35,697 bases of DNA. Source: a virus. Below are positions 6,218 to 15,259 of this stretch, piece by piece. The notes under the pieces were generated by a model that saw nothing but the letters and a program-made list of their open reading frames with translations, was not told the origin of the DNA and ran no database searches. Position 1 is the stretch's first letter, and every line of letters starts with the position of its first letter. The position numbers and the translations under genes were made by a program. The stretch covers positions 1-35,697 of the IMG/VR virus record IMGVR_UViG_3300046167_000254; one strand, 5' to 3'.

Positions 6218-7092
6218 TCACTTGTTATATTGCATGTCTACCATTTTCTCATGCAGAACTTGTTGTGCTAAATTATTTCGTAAACCCTTCTTATTATCAG
6301 GCAGGTTTCCATCAACTAATTGAGCTGTATCATTATATATACCACCATTTATGGAGGAATTATAGTACATAGCTAAATCTGTGCTTTGGTTCATAGCAGC
6401 TATGATTTCAGACTGACCTTGGGTTCTTAACATAGTCAAAGCATTAGCTGATGCTGTTAAACCCATCTCAAGCCTTGTTTCTTTTTCTTCATCCTCCTCG
6501 TCAGGTATTATGTTGCCCTCTTCATCATACTCATAGTCTAATTCTGTATCTATCGCCTCCAAAACATTATCATCTTCTAATGCAGCGTATACTTCAACTT
6601 CAGGTATTTTTGGCACTGGCTTTATATAACCAGGGACAAGCAGGGTTAGATTGTTCATCATAACATTCATCTATCCTGAAACTATATATAACAACAGGGT
6701 TTTCTACGCTGCCCTCGCCTTCAACTTCAATAGACCCATCGCCCCATAACACTGATGGTACATTTCTGAATGAAAAGGTTCGCACAATTGTATTACCGGG
6801 TACGCCAGACCAATCATCTGTTTTGCGAAACATATAGCCTTCACCATTAGCATTCTTATTGCCTATATGAACCTTTCATATCTGCGTCAGTTTCTTTGTT
6901 GGTGGTGTATCGGTAAACCATACCATTTATATCAACGCCTGGTATGGATGGTAAAATAGAACTCATGCCCCAGCTCAAAGAGCTGGAGGCTGCGTTCTTA
7001 GTTACACCATACGAATATGGATCACATTGCGAGTAAGAAGGCCAGAGTGCTAATGATAACACCAAACCCCATTTTAGTTTCAACATTTTCAT
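6218..7092 (-). CDS. Exported acidic protein, about 290 aa, interrupted by two frame breaks
   Basis: Three consecutive open segments (7092-6856, 6833-6600, 6670-6218) read as one protein if one base is removed near 6865 and one C of a CCC near 6642-6648. The N-terminus (MKMLKLKWGLVLSLALWPSYSQ) is a signal peptide. A beta-rich domain follows, including a conserved-looking Cys pair (DECYDEQSNPACPG), then a very acidic Glu/Asp stretch and a helical C-terminus. The first 70 bases overlap, in another frame, the end of the upstream gene. Continuity of composition across the breaks argues for sequence error rather than three genes. The function is unknown; it belongs to the exported-protein cassette. 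Confidence 0.6.
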
Positions 7093-7576
7093 TGAATATC
7101 TTTCGCATTGGGTTGTTTTGATCTCTTTGTATTTCCTCTTTAACTGCTTCCATTTCCCACGCTAATCTAGCTTTATCTCCAACTAAACCATCTTTAGGGC
7201 AAGGTGTTCCAGCGTTGAGCATGGCTTCAAATACGCGCTCATCCTGACACATTACAGATACAGCAGCTACCTTCATGCCCATATCATACATAGTTTTAGC
7301 GTTTTTCAATTTTTCGCAGTTCATATCACGCACAGTTCTGCCAGCAGATATGCCAAGTATTTGCGTTTGCACAGCTCCAGCTACACCTACAGTACATAGG
7401 TCAGAGTTGCTTGCGCTAATTTGTGGGGATATTGCTGAAGGTGGTGGGCTATTGATTGTGGTGTCCATAGTTCCATCAGAAATTACTCTACTTTCAGACT
7501 TAATCGTGTCATCGTCTTCTGCATACGCAAAGCCACCAGTAAGTAATAGACACACGATTATAAATAAACGTATCAT
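7022..7576 (-). CDS. Exported, C-terminally anchored protein (184 aa)
   Basis: A signal peptide (MIRLFIIVCLLLTGGFAYAE, cut after Ala-Tyr-Ala) is followed by a Pro-rich stretch (NSPPPSAISP), then a Cys-containing helical core. Segments Ser-Asp-Leu-Cys-Thr-Val-Gly, Asp-Met-Asn-Cys-Glu-Lys and Val-Met-Cys-Gln-Asp-Glu-Arg-Val-Phe supply Cys that could pair in the periplasm. The last 15 residues are hydrophobic (GFGVIISTLAFLLAM). I recall the Pro-rich/Cys pattern in proteins of marine phages, without known function. The gene starts inside the stop of the preceding gene (ATGA). Its 3' end is overprinted by the signal peptide of the next gene. Confidence 0.7.
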   Translation of the reverse strand: MIRLFIIVCLLLTGGFAYAEDDDTIKSESRVISDGTMDTTINSPPPSAISPQISASNSDLCTVGVAGAVQTQILGISAGRTVRDMNCEKLKNAKTMYDMGMKVAAVSVMCQDERVFEAMLNAGTPCPKDGLVGDKARLAWEMEAVKEEIQRDQNNPMRKIFNENVETKMGFGVIISTLAFLLAM

Positions 7577-7797
7577 TTTCGCTCCAGAATGCGATCCATC
7601 TTAGCGTCTAATAAGTCAAGCCGACCAAATAATCTATTCATCGACGCAGAGTTGTCGCTTTTAGTTACATACTCTTCTCTAGTACGATTTAATAAGATTT
7701 GCAATCTTTGCACTTCAAGCACGTAACCACGTAGGACAAAGCCTATAAAACCAACGCCTAGCGTTAGTACGCTGCTCCATAGGTCTGTCATTTCCAT
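7573..7797 (-). CDS. Small membrane protein with coiled coil (74 aa)
   Basis: One N-terminal hydrophobic helix (about residues 7-27, starting Ser-Ser-Val-Leu-Thr-Leu-Gly-Val-Gly-Phe) is followed by a charged amphipathic coiled coil ending Asp-Arg-Ile-Leu-Glu-Arg-Lys. This is an N-anchor plus coiled-coil layout often seen in phage lysis-accessory or i-spanin-like genes. It overlaps neighbours on both sides by four bases (ATGA), so it is part of the same translational unit. No specific family is recognised. Confidence 0.65.
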   Translation of the reverse strand: MEMTDLWSSVLTLGVGFIGFVLRGYVLEVQRLQILLNRTREEYVTKSDNSASMNRLFGRLDLLDAKMDRILERK

Positions 7798-8100
7798 CAG
7801 TAGTTACCTTCCCAGACACGTAGTGCCGCTAAATTCATTACTCATTAGCTTCCTCTTTAACACATCTTTGACTGCTTGTGTATCCGTCCATTCAACACCA
7901 GCCTCTTTTAACCATATACCAAGCATAGCCATATCAACATTGCCTACATGCTTATAGTCTGATCCAAATGAATTATCAGTAACTTCACGCGCATATGCAG
8001 CATCCCTTAACGCTTGCCCGCCATCATGTGTTTTCTTAATAAGAATTTGATCGCCTTCAAAGTACATTTTTTCTGATATTTTATTTGATAAATTTGCCAT
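7797..8100 (-). CDS. Conserved-looking small virion-region protein (about 100 aa) with a 3' frame break
   Basis: The first 90 residues read cleanly (MANLSNKISEKMYFEGDQ...). A single extra G near 7826 then sends the frame to an early stop. Removing it yields a C-terminus Phe-Ser-Ala-Leu-Arg-Val-Trp-Glu-Gly-Asn-Tyr that ends at 7797 in ATGA overlap with the next gene, as neighbours do. That fit makes a sequence error more likely than truncation. The protein is helical and polar. Position shortly after the capsid gene suggests a minor virion or head-associated role, by inference. Confidence 0.6.
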
Positions 8101-8107
8101 CTGTCAT

Positions 8108-8359
8108 TCATTTCTTAGATTTAGTTCCGCTGCATTTCCAGCGTTTACGTGATAGGTTTAATGGGCTGTTAGGGTTACTGGCAGCTTTAGGTGAGCGTTT
8201 CTTTTGACCGGCAGAGCGAGCGCAATACGCATCTCCTTTTGATGTACCGGGTCTAACTCTTGGCCCACCATCTTTAGCTTTGCCAGCTTGCCCGTAGCTT
8301 ACACGTTTGCCACTAGCAGTAACTTTAACTTTAGCTTTGCCTTTACGTGGTGTAGCCAT
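8108..8359 (-). CDS. Small basic Gly/Lys/Ser-rich protein (83 aa), possibly DUF6321-like
   Basis: A highly basic protein with a Lys/Gly-rich N-terminus (MATPRKGKAKVKVTASGKRV), a Gly-Asp-Ala-Tyr-Cys-Ala-Arg-Ser motif near residue 43 and a C-terminal LSRKRWKCSGTKSKK. This combination recurs in proteins of marine phages; I relate it tentatively to DUF6321 from memory. The two Cys in similar basic surroundings could bind metal or nucleic acid. Its ATG follows directly on the stop of the preceding gene (TAA then ATG), and the next gene starts eight bases on. A role in DNA condensation or as a minor capsid component is inference. Confidence 0.65.
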   Translation of the reverse strand: MATPRKGKAKVKVTASGKRVSYGQAGKAKDGGPRVRPGTSKGDAYCARSAGQKKRSPKAASNPNSPLNLSRKRWKCSGTKSKK

Positions 8360-8488
8360 TTATTCTTCCCAAGCTTCATTTACATCAGGTGTAGATGGAT
8401 CATCAGACTTGAGTGTGCCGTTTGTATTTCTTGCACGCTTACGTTTTAATAGAGGCTTCTTTGCAGGCTTCTCTACAACATCTTCCAT
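8360..8488 (-). CDS. Small charged protein (42 aa), perhaps the 3' half of a split gene
   Basis: The ATG at 8488 opens a 42-aa frame (MEDVVEKPAKKPLLKRKRAR, then an acidic tail ending in Trp-Glu-Glu) that stops directly before the next ATG at 8359. The frame is open upstream toward the end of the preceding gene (8625-8497). A one-base loss near 8500-8510 would join the two into one protein of about 88 aa. That would be a change opposite in sign to the insertions seen elsewhere here, so I keep two genes. No ribosome site stands out. The function is unknown. Confidence 0.4.
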   Translation of the reverse strand: MEDVVEKPAKKPLLKRKRARNTNGTLKSDDPSTPDVNEAWEE

Positions 8489-8496
8489 AACTGTGA

Positions 8497-8625
8497 TTAT
8501 ATGGGGCCTTTTCTTATAGCGTTAATTTCTTTGATTTCTTTGTCAGAAAGTTCAACAACATCGCCTTCAAAAAACTTGCCCGCAGATGTAAATACATTAG
8601 GGGTCATTACTGTTGCTTTTGCCAT
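8497..8625 (-). CDS. Small protein following the capsid gene (42 aa)
   Basis: AAGGAGATAATA precedes the ATG at 8625, a very strong ribosome site. The product (MAKATVMTPNVFTSAGKFFE, then Gly-Asp-Val-Val-Glu-Leu-Ser) resembles a small beta-barrel-like head protein: a strand, a Gly-turn, then the Glu-Gly-Asp-Val-Val-Glu-Leu strand common in phage head-joining or head-decoration proteins. It stops at 8497. It may be only the first half of a longer gene whose remainder is at 8488-8360. A hairpin separates it from the capsid gene, so expression is probably set separately. Decoration is inference. Confidence 0.5.
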   Translation of the reverse strand: MAKATVMTPNVFTSAGKFFEGDVVELSDKEIKEINAIRKGPI

Positions 8626-8644
8626 TATTATCTCCTTTAGGGTT

Positions 8645-8668
8645 GTGAGGGTAGTTGCCCACCCTCAC
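8645..8668 (-). terminator. Hairpin directly downstream of the major capsid gene
   Basis: GTGAGGGT (8645-8652) and ACCCTCAC (8661-8668) form a perfect 8-bp GC-rich stem with an 8-base loop, 14 bases after the capsid stop. No T-run follows on the minus strand. It is therefore more likely a partial terminator or an RNA-processing/stability hairpin that keeps capsid mRNA above downstream genes. Confidence 0.6.
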
Positions 8669-8681
8669 TATAGATTAATTA

Positions 8682-9640
8682 TTATGAAGTAGTACAGTCA
8701 GCAATCATGCCGTTTGCAGCTTCATTTTTAGCACAAAGTGTTAGCTCTGTTACAACTTGACGTGTTGTGTTGTCGCCAGTTTTCGCTAGTGCAACATTCT
8801 TTGTTCCACGTAAAACTGCAACTTCCCACATATTGTCTTGCATAATGAAGACGTCACGCGATCTGTTTTCACGAGCTAGGCATGAACTCAACAGAACCCC
8901 AAGGTGTTACATATACAGCAAGTGATTTGATTACTTTCTCATCACCAGCTTGTACTGCACTACGCTGGTTGTTGTTACCAGTGAAGCCTAATGCAACATT
9001 CATTTGGAATGCAGATAAGTACACTGTATCTGGCTTACCGCCCTCTTCCCAAATTGACTGCATTACACCGTCAAATTTAGTTTGTGAGAATGCTGTTGGC
9101 GTACCATCATCAGTACGTGCATCAGAACCATCACCAGTTGGGTTTGCGCCAGAGTTACCAGATTGGAAGTCTACGTTTGTAATCATCCATGCTGGAGCGC
9201 CTGCAAGTTCGCGTGCTGTTGATGCATTGCCTGCAACTCTTGCGTTGTTTGCAAATAGAGCTTTTTCAATGTCTAATTTTTGCTCTTTTGCGATTTTTAA
9301 AGTTTGGTATGCAACTTCTTTTGCGCGGCCTGCTTTATTTAGACCTTCATCTGTGTCAGGAACTACAACTGCGTTCTTAAAGATTTGTGTATAGTTACCT
9401 AAACGAGATGTTGCTGTACGTGCTTCAGCAGCAGTTGCGTCACCTTCGATGTGAGCGTTTGCACCAGATGCACGTAGTGAATCTGTTTGCCACTCTGTTA
9501 AAGTATTCTTAGCTGTAGTTTTGCCAGACTTAGAAGTAAAATGGAGTTTCTTCAGGAGAAACGTTGTAGATTACATCCGATAAATCTTCACGGATGCCGA
9601 CAGCATCATAGCTGTCAAATGTGTTGGATGGTTGTGCCAT
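8682..9640 (-). CDS. Major capsid protein, DUF5309/SU10-type, with two frame breaks
   Basis: Translation from the ATG at 9640 gives the typical DUF5309 N-terminus (MAQPSNTFDSYDAVGIREDL, then Ser-Asp-Val-Ile-Tyr-Asn-Val). Removing one T near 9537-9541 restores a long frame through Glu-Trp-Gln-Thr-Asp and Gly-Ala-Asn-Ala-His-Ile-Glu-Gly-Asp to MITNVDFQSG and WGSVEFMP. A second extra base near 8880-8886 separates the last segment (Arg-Glu-Asn-Arg-Ser-Arg-Asp-Val-Phe-Ile-Met-Gln to Asp-Cys-Thr-Thr-Ser). The corrected protein is about 318 aa. It forms the icosahedral shell with the scaffold encoded just upstream. Both breaks are most simply sequence errors, as the gene is indispensable. Confidence 0.85.
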
Positions 9641-9665
9641 GTTTTTTCCCTTTCAAGGATTAAGA

Positions 9666-9679
9666 AGCTATTTCTAGCT
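9666..9679 (-). other. Short hairpin spanning the scaffold stop codon
   Basis: AGCTA-GAAA-TAGCT on the minus strand forms a 5-bp stem with a GAAA loop that includes the scaffold stop codon, 26 bases before the capsid ATG. GNRA-type loops stabilise RNA hairpins. It may help separate scaffold from capsid expression, but the stem is short. Confidence 0.35.
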
Positions 9680-10675
9680 ATCACCAATTATCAAGTTCAA
9701 TGCATCATCGATTGAACCTGTCTTCTGCAAGCGCTGTTGCGCTTTTTTACGAGTTGCAGCATTTCCATCTTGTCTTTTCTTAGCACCAGCTTTCACTACA
9801 GGGCGAGCTTTATTGCTCTTAGTCTGTACTGATTTCTTTTTAGCCACCAACTCACGATATTTGCGTGCATCATTTAATGCTCGTACATATCTAGCATCTG
9901 TCACTGCTTGCATTTCTTCTGCGGAAAATCCGTATGAAACGCCAGTTTCGACAAGTGCATCTTTAAGTCCTTGACCCTTCTTAGGATCAACTATTTCAGG
10001 GATGTACTCTTGCAGAACTTGTGCTTGCTCTTGAAGGTAGGCTTGGTGAGCCTCTTGTTGAGCTTGCATACGCTGCTTTTGTACCCCTTGGAGTTGGAAC
10101 ACATTCTGGTCATACTGTGTCTTCGCCTCATCGTATTTGAGCTTTTCTTCCATGTATCCTATTGGATCACTTTCAAATAACTCTCTTGATGGTGGGGTTG
10201 GAGCTTGTAAACCACCTTGTGTAGCTTGCTGGTGCAACTGGACAATTTGTGCCTGCTGCTGTTGCAATACGGCTTGTTGCTGTTCGAGATTCTTTCGTAC
10301 CTCGGCAGCCTCTTGAAACCGCTTATTAATTGCCGCTTGTCCCGCAGCAGATTGCTTGAGCTGATCCAGTGTCCAATGCTCTTCTTTTCCATCAACTTTG
10401 ATGGGGATAAGCTTGGTGTCTTCAGTAGCCTCTACAGGGTCTTCGTCGTCAACTTCCACATCTTCAAGATCATATTCTTCATCATCTTGTTCGCTGGATG
10501 CTTCTTGTTCAGCGTCATCGTCGCTTTCGGCTACAGCCTCAATCTCCTCACCCTGATCGTCATCTTCAGGTTCAGTGATCTCATCTACAGCTTCGCTAAG
10601 ATTATCGCCACCAGTATCTTCTGGGGCGGGTGATAATAAGCTTTCTACAGCTTGGTCTAGGGTAGTCGATTCCAT
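9674..10675 (-). CDS. Capsid scaffolding protein
   Basis: This 333-aa protein has the usual scaffold composition. A very acidic N-terminal third (Asp/Glu-rich to about residue 85) is followed by a short domain (KLIPIKVDGKEEHWTLDQLK). A long Gln-rich coiled coil follows (about 110-235), then a strongly basic C-terminus (about 285-320) of the kind that contacts the shell. It lies between portal and capsid genes, the standard place for a scaffold that guides procapsid assembly and is then lost. It reads without frame breaks, unlike its neighbours. The GAAA-loop hairpin overlaps its stop codon. Confidence 0.8.
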   Translation of the reverse strand: MESTTLDQAVESLLSPAPEDTGGDNLSEAVDEITEPEDDDQGEEIEAVAESDDDAEQEASSEQDDEEYDLEDVEVDDEDPVEATEDTKLIPIKVDGKEEHWTLDQLKQSAAGQAAINKRFQEAAEVRKNLEQQQAVLQQQQAQIVQLHQQATQGGLQAPTPPSRELFESDPIGYMEEKLKYDEAKTQYDQNVFQLQGVQKQRMQAQQEAHQAYLQEQAQVLQEYIPEIVDPKKGQGLKDALVETGVSYGFSAEEMQAVTDARYVRALNDARKYRELVAKKKSVQTKSNKARPVVKAGAKKRQDGNAATRKKAQQRLQKTGSIDDALNLIIGDS

Positions 10676-10680
10676 CGGTG

Positions 10681-10924
10681 CTACTTCCTTTGTTTGCGAT
10701 CTAAAATTATCTCTGCTTGTATTGAAGCGTCGAGTTTAATTTCGATCTGGTTCACTGCACGCAGTATTGCGTGAGCATCTTCACGTACATCAACGTCTGA
10801 TGCACTACTGTCAGCGAATAACCTTATTTGGTCATCGCGTACCTGTTGCATAAAGTTCTTGAAAGGCTGTGTCATTTTTCAGACGTTTAGCCTCATCTGC
10901 GTTTATGCGTATTTCTGTTGTCAT
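10681..10924 (-). CDS. Small helical protein between portal and scaffold (about 80 aa), one frame break
   Basis: The ATG at 10924 overlaps the portal stop (ATGA). The protein begins MTTEIRINADEAKRLKNDTA, and one extra base near 10857-10862 must be removed to continue into Lys-Asn-Phe-Met-Gln-Gln-Val and on to the C-terminus at 10681. The corrected product is helical and charged, with a dimer-like amphipathic pattern. In many phages a small gene at this place encodes a head-assembly accessory; here that is inferred only from position. The scaffold start follows six bases downstream. Confidence 0.55.
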
Positions 10925-13014
10925 TGCTGTGGAGTACCTTGTGCCATTTCACCAATCATTCTCACCTTTATCTTGCTCCGCTTGTATGCGGGCAACATCA
11001 ACTGATGTTCCATATTCACCATATACTTTAGCTGCATCAACCAGTAAGTCTTGCGCCATCTGATCTCGCTTTAAATCATTGTCTGCGGCGGCTTTCTGCG
11101 CGTCTAATTGCATCTTGGCGGCGTCTGATTGCATCTTAACTTGTGCCTTTCATTTGCTCTGCCTGCAAGAACGCAGCATTCGGGTCTTGCCCTTCGCCTT
11201 GTTGCGCTTGCGCTTGCTGTTGCTGCTTGTAGCATTTGAGCTTCAATTTCTTCAGTAATTGGCGCAAAATATCTGTCAGCATTTCGTATGCCAGATACAG
11301 CTAATTGGTCTGCCAGAGTGTTGCGGATATTAGTCATGCTAACCAAACCATTCATTGGGCCATATGTCTGATAAACCATAGTCTGCATTTGCAGCGCTTG
11401 GCTAAGTGCCATAGCTTTCTCTTCCTCACGTCCAGTTCCCAATCCAACATTAATGCTAACGTCCATTGAGCTATCCCATACTCTAGGGTCAACTGGCACA
11501 AATGTGCCGTTCATACGCATCATTTGCTCTTCGTCTACATTCTTGTTTGATAAGGCGTAACATTATGCCAAACAAGTCTCTCATGCCATCGGCTAGGTTA
11601 CGCACCATAACTTCAACTTGGCCCAGCCGCAGCTTGCACAGTAGCTTGCACAGCCGCTTTAGTTGTAGATTGCATTGCATCTGGGTCTAATCCCCATAGA
11701 AGCCCGTGAGACGCCTGTTTTAGTCTCTACAAGGCCATCTAGGTAAGTTAATGCACCTAACGTCTGCCCAGCAGTAAATGGCACTGACAAGTCTTGTACC
11801 GCACCAGCTTGGCGCATTCTTACAATTGCACCAATCTCGTTGTTTAGCACGTCATCAATGTTAGCTGCGCCTTCTATGACCGCCAAACGTGGATTATTCG
11901 TCATTGCTACGTTATCTAAGATTGAACGTAGTATTGATGTAGCTGCGTCTTGGTCATCCATAACTATTTCAGCTAGTGAACGTCCATAGAATGTATGTGG
12001 TTCTGGGTCTATCTCAAACTTAGCAAAAGGTAACTCATCGCATGGCTCAAAATCTAGCATCTCATATGATGTACCACCGCAGGTAATTTTGTGTAATACG
12101 GGTATGCCAGTGCCATCAGCATCTATTCGCATATATGCTTCTGTCACAGTTACATTCTTCATTGACGGGTCTTGCTCATCTTCATCAGATGTATCTAAGT
12201 CATATCCACGTCTTTCATGTACTTCAGCTTCAGTCATTTCTGACCCATTATCAAAGCTGTTCTAAATCTAATACAACTTCAGGGTCATACCCCATTGCAA
12301 TTAAATCACCCGCACGCATTTCAGTTCTGTGAGCCACCAAGTAAGCATCTTTAAGATTGCGTGCATCTCGGTTTACAGAAGAACTCTTCAGGTGGAACGC
12401 TTTCTATACATAATTCACCACTTTTCTTGCTGGCGGCTAATCTTTATGCTGTGTGATGGTGTTTCTATTTCCATGCCCATCTCATCCATTGAGATGCTCA
12501 TTTCTGTAGTTTGCTCTAGTACGCTTACTTCATCATCATCTGTAAGATATGCAAGCTCATCATCGTTAAGGTCTGTGAACGTGTATATCTCTGCTTCCGG
12601 ATATGTCATCCAGTATGCTTTTACGATACCTTGTTTCTTCACAAGTGCATCTTGGAATGCATCATTAATTACGCGGTATCCGTTTAAACGTGTAAACTCA
12701 TGGTGCATAAATTCAGTGGCTTGTTCTGCCATTGCTACATCTTCTGCGCCATGTGGAACAAACTCCACTGGCTTTGCTGTACTTAGGAATATACGCATTA
12801 AGCTTGGTTTTACAGCACGTACGGTATCACGTACTTTTGTAGCTACAACTTTGCTTCTGCCATCTTCATAACCAAGGTCAACTTCACCATCATAATATCG
12901 CTGCGCTTTAATTCTGTCTTGGCTTATTTCGCTTTCAACAAAATCCACTGCACTTGCAATAGCATCCTGGACTATGCCTTCGACTTCTCTACGTGACTTT
13001 GGTTTTAATTCCAT
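10921..13014 (-). CDS. Portal protein, P22-like, with about nine frame breaks
   Basis: The N-terminus at 13014 (MELKPKSRREVEGIVQDAI) and segments Arg-Tyr-Tyr-Asp-Gly-Glu, Val-Arg-Ala-Val-Lys-Pro-Ser-Leu-Met-Arg-Ile-Phe, Phe-Tyr-Gly-Arg-Ser, ETKTGVSRASMG and QVEVMVRNLADGMRDLFGIM identify a P22-type portal. The corrected length is about 695 aa, close to that family. Single extra bases appear near 12423, 12380, 12254, 11692, 11621, 11543, 11225, 11149 and 10955. The last break yields an end overlapping the next ATG (ATGA at 10921-10924). The C-terminal 150 residues are a Gln-rich helical barrel-like segment. The portal forms the DNA-entry ring that binds terminase and neck. Its place after the ejection genes is unusual. 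Confidence 0.8.
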
Positions 13015-13015
13015 T

Positions 13016-15258
13016 TTACTTACCTTCGTTCAGAAAATTTGCTGATGCGTCTGATGCTGCTGGCGTAACGCCGCCATACATTATCAATGATATTTGTTGT
13101 GCTAAAAACCTGTTTTGTGCGTCTGTTAAATTTTGACCTCTCATAGCATTAGACATTAAATTTAAAGCTGCTTGTGCAGATTTGCCTTTTTTCTCTGTCA
13201 ATGCTCTAGCTACCTCTTCAAACACTTTTTGCTTTCTGACCTTCAGTAAACTCATCAGTTTGCCCTGATATTGCTTGTATAACTTTTTGTGATACTTGCA
13301 ATGGTTCGCCTCTCGCAGCAGTTCCAATTATTCCCGGCTTTATAATTTCTTCTACAGTTTCACGAATTGCTGTTCTTTGTGCTGTTTTAGAATTAACTGC
13401 CATAGATGCTTTTACCACAGCAGATTGCGCTGCCTCATCTATTTGGCCTAGCAATACGTCTGCTTCTTTTCCTAGACAATGCTTTTATTTTATTTCTGGA
13501 ATTATCAGAGCTTAAATCAGTCACAACCTTTATAACTTGTCTAGCATCGATAGCTTCTGCTGTAGGGGTCAGATGCAATAGCCTTAACATTTCCAATTGC
13601 TGTTTCTATATAATTTCTTAATCCTGATTTAGCTGCATTAACTTGAGATGCAGAAACATTCTCTCCAAATTCACTTAATACATCTTCAAGCTGTGTGTTT
13701 GTTTTAATAAAGTCTGCACCTAACTTAAACGCACGCTCTTCAGCTATTTTATCGCCGCCAACTTGTAACTGCATTTCCATATACAGGTACAGCTTCAGAA
13801 AGAGCATTACGCAAGTCTGTAGCTAAATTATTATAATTAGAGCCTTTGCCTGTTAATCTTCCAAATTCGTCAACATTCTCATATGCTATAGATTGTAAGG
13901 ATTTTTTCAGTTCATCTAGCTGCATGACGTTTGGTAGCTCGCTAAACATAATCTTACCATTATCACCAACAATAATTTTTATTTGTTTATTTGCTGGCAT
14001 ACCGCTTATTTGTATAGATTCATTTGCGTCAGCTATTGCTTTTGATAAAATATTGTCTGGCGTTCTATCTAAAACTTTAAAGATGTTATTGCCCTGAACT
14101 GAACTGTAATCAATTGGTGAATTATATGCCTGACCATACAAATCAGCCCTTTGATCTTTGGTTCTCTCTGCAATATTTCTCACAGCAGTTTTAGGGCCAA
14201 GTGGCGCTTCGCCCAACACCTCATTAAATGTAGCATCTAAGTTTTTACCAGTTGTAGCCATGCGCTCATCAATTGCAGTTCTAGCAATACCTGAAGCCTT
14301 GCCACCGCTTGCAGCTGAAGCATCAAGCAAAGATTGCGCCGCTATACCAGCATCAGCAAGCATTCCCTCATCACCAGCTTTTTTAATAGATGCTAGGGCG
14401 CTATCTATATCGCCGCCAGTTTGAAATGCAGTTTTAATAACTTTAGCTGCATCCCTAGATATATTTAAACTTTTAGATATTACGTTTAGATCAGATTGCT
14501 TAACATAATCTGCTAGATTTTTAATTCCTTTTCCAACTATAGGTGCAGCAGCGCCAAAGATTGCTCCACCTCCAGCTCCAAACGCTGCGCCTTGTTTAGC
14601 GCTTTCAATTCTCTCTTGAGTTGTCTCGCCCTCACCAAACCCAGATACAGCACCTTCTACTGTACCTAATCCTGCGCCAGTTGCTACACCGCGCGTAATC
14701 GTAGGAATAGTTGTAGATGTTAAAGGGCCAGCTAATGCAGATGTAACATTTGCTGGTAAGGCCGCCAACATGGCAGCAGAATTAATAACACCGCTTCCTA
14801 AACCTATTGCTAAATTTTCTTTTGGACGCTCACTTGCCATAGCTGACTGAGCTGCTCTTGTTGCTATAGCAGCTTGCTCACCAAAAGTTTGACCCATAGC
14901 CTCATCAGTGTATTTTCCCTGCAAACGGTATTTGACCAAGATAGGCCGCAGCTCTTGATGCTAATGGATACTTATCTAATATACTTTGGTAAAAGCTAGA
15001 CTTAGACGTTTGGCCTGCGTCTGCCTTGCCTTCTAGTATGGCGTTTATTCTTTCTTGATTGGATGTAGAATATGATGGGCTGACTAAATATCTCTTGCCA
15101 TCATTTTGCTCAAATATACGGACATTACCATCCATCTTTTTAATAATGCGTGGTAATTTCTTATAGTTAGATTTTGCTTTTTCTAATGCCTCTTCTTGGC
15201 TAGACGCAGAAACTTCAACCTCGTAGCCATCGGGTGTCATTATTTGAAATTTATCCAT
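13016..15258 (-). CDS. Large ejection/internal virion protein (about 745 aa), five frame breaks
   Basis: Five overlapping open segments read as one protein if single extra bases near 14914 (TTTT), 13760, 13564 (CCCC), 13472 (AAAA) and 13229 are removed. The N-terminus (MDKFQIMTPDGYEVEVSASS) is a small domain. A Gly/Ala-rich, hydrophobic stretch follows at about 150-240 (Ala-Gly-Ala-Gly-Leu-Gly, Gly-Ala-Gly-Gly-Gly-Ala-Ile-Phe-Gly), then long amphipathic helices. Such layouts are typical of podovirus proteins that leave the head and help DNA cross the envelope. The gene abuts another ejection protein upstream and the portal downstream. The role is inferred from composition and position. Confidence 0.7.
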
Positions 15259-15259
15259 A

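Noticed and set aside
12329-12871. A 180-aa plus-strand open frame opposite the portal gene
   Set aside because: It is antisense to a portal with recognisable motifs, has no ribosome site or neighbours on that strand, and its residue make-up is Ser/Cys/Ile-rich as typical of a shadow frame.
10921-13014. Programmed ribosomal frameshifting in portal and ejection genes
   Set aside because: Some 20 breaks of nearly the same sign in several genes, many in short homopolymers and without slippery heptamers, cannot all be programmed.
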